Source of the DNA: Gemmatimonadota bacterium
Lineage (GTDB): Bacteria; Gemmatimonadota; Gemmatimonadetes; Gemmatimonadales; Gemmatimonadaceae
Direction: 5' to 3'
DNA length: 64,000 nucleotides
NCBI GenBank assembly: GCA_016719105.1
Contig: JADKAQ010000014.1
Location: forward strand, 1-64,000
In this document: positions 63,297-64,000 of the stretch, piece after piece
How the letters are laid out: every line of letters starts with the position of its first letter
Position numbering within the stretch: position 1 is the first letter of the stretch
Notes under the pieces: generated by a model
The model's input: the letters and a program-made list of their open reading frames with translations, nothing else
Told to the model about the DNA's origin: nothing
Database searches by the model: none
Program-made: the position numbers and the translations under genes

Positions 63297-64000
63297 TCAG
63301 GCCAGGTCGAAGCGATCGAGCTGCATCACCTTGTCCCACGCCGCCACGAAGTCGCGCACGAACCGCTCCTTCGCATCGTCCTGCGCATACACCTCGGCCA
63401 GCGCCCGCAGTTGCGAGTTGGAGCCGAAGACGAGGTCGACACGCGTGGCGGTCCACTTCACGTCGCCGGTCACGCGATCGCGCCCCTCGAAGACGTCCCC
63501 GGCATCGGAGGTCGCCTTCCACGCCGTCCCCATGTCGAGCAGGTGCCGGAAGAAGTCGTTGGTGAGCGTCTCCGGTCGGTCGGTGAAGACACCATGGCGC
63601 GACTGCCCGTGGTTGGCGTTCAGCACGCGCAGGCCGCCCACCAGGACCGTCATCTCCGGCGCCGTCAGCGTCAGGAGCTGCGCCTTGTCCACCAACAACT
63701 CCTCGGCAGACACGGTGTAGTTGGTCTTCAGGTAGTTGCGGAAGCCGTCGGCCGTGGGCTCGAGCACGGCGTACGACGCAACGTCCGTATGGTCCTGCGT
63801 GGCGTCCGTGCGTCCTGGCGTGAACGGCACCGTCACGTCGACGCCGGCCTTCCGCGCCGCTGCCTCGACGGCCGCGCACCCGCCCAGGACGATCAGGTCG
63901 GCGATCGACACCTGCTTCCCGTCAGTCCGCGAGCTGTTGAACTCCCGCTGGATCGTCTCGAGGATCTCGAGCGCGCGGGCGAGCTTGCCGGGCTGGTTGA
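63297..64000 (-). CDS. katG: Catalase-peroxidase KatG, C-terminal part
   Basis: About 234 residues of the C-terminal peroxidase-like domain; the N-terminal catalytic domain lies beyond the window edge. Visible: LARALEILETIQREFNSSRT at the edge, then SIADLIVLGGCAAVEAAARK, VTVPFTPGRTDATQDHTDVA, SYAVLEPTADGFRNYLKTNY, LTAPEMTVLVGGLRVLNANH, LVFGSNSQLRALAEVYAQDD and the end VAAWDKVMQLDRFDLA. This half is needed for folding and heme-site structure in the full enzyme, which removes hydrogen peroxide in the cytoplasm. Confidence 0.95.
   Translation of the reverse strand, partial: NQPGKLARALEILETIQREFNSSRTDGKQVSIADLIVLGGCAAVEAAARKAGVDVTVPFTPGRTDATQDHTDVASYAVLEPTADGFRNYLKTNYTVSAEELLVDKAQLLTLTAPEMTVLVGGLRVLNANHGQSRHGVFTDRPETLTNDFFRHLLDMGTAWKATSDAGDVFEGRDRVTGDVKWTATRVDLVFGSNSQLRALAEVYAQDDAKERFVRDFVAAWDKVMQLDRFDLA

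Overview
The window is very GC-rich. Its gene content (a duplicated orphan MacB/FtsX permease with a PadR repressor, an ECF sigma factor beside a TPR protein kinase, many class C serine hydrolases, CocE/S15 hydrolases, an exordium-like lipoprotein and KatG) suggests a soil Gemmatimonadota, or less likely an Acidobacteriota. This is inference from gene content and base composition. I saw no rRNA, tRNA or CRISPR.

Layout. Positions 1-22,705 look like a chromosomal integron cassette array without an integrase (a CALIN). Imperfect inverted repeats with attC core boxes (R'' close to GCCTAAC, R' close to GTTAGGC) recur after short plus-strand genes, all in one orientation. The cassettes carry a membrane protein plus a DUF4145/HEPN-like protein, an addiction-module pair, a DUF4304 protein, a 5.9 kb block with a CHAT caspase-like protease and a CHASE2 membrane sensor, small membrane proteins, two lipocalin-like proteins, a HigA antitoxin, a VOC protein and alpha/beta hydrolases. 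An IS1182-family element (transposase 9,953-11,506), an ABC permease/padR pair (13,178-16,289) and fragments of a hipA toxin, a methyltransferase and a transposase interrupt the array.

Positions 22,794-27,742 are ordinary chromosome: a HAF-repeat lipoprotein, a CocE/S15 hydrolase and a serine hydrolase. Positions 28,000-41,100 are a second accessory stretch (methyltransferase, NADAR remnant, CPBP protease, VOC protein, two DHFR/RibD-like reductases, serine hydrolases, small membrane proteins). Some of these genes end in a stop codon embedded in an attC-like GCCTAAC, so they may be former cassettes. From 41,100 to the end the content looks chromosomal: ArsR-SRPBCC pair, esterase, ABC-F ATPase, ECF sigma factor convergent with a Ser/Thr kinase, exordium-like lipoprotein, PAF-acetylhydrolase-like protein, CocE hydrolase divergent from padR with an AT-rich palindrome between them, a DoxX-like membrane protein, an ExbD protein, a dienelactone hydrolase and the C-terminal part of katG cut by the window edge.

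Three features cut across the regions. First, the octamer CGTTAGGC/GCCTAACG occurs about 25 times by hand count, inside genes in every reading frame as well as in attC sites; composition alone would predict only a few. Second, many genes are broken by apparent single-base frameshifts, densest in the accessory regions but also at homopolymers in chromosomal genes, so residual assembly errors compete with real decay. Third, five class C beta-lactamase-fold hydrolases lie within about 35 kb.
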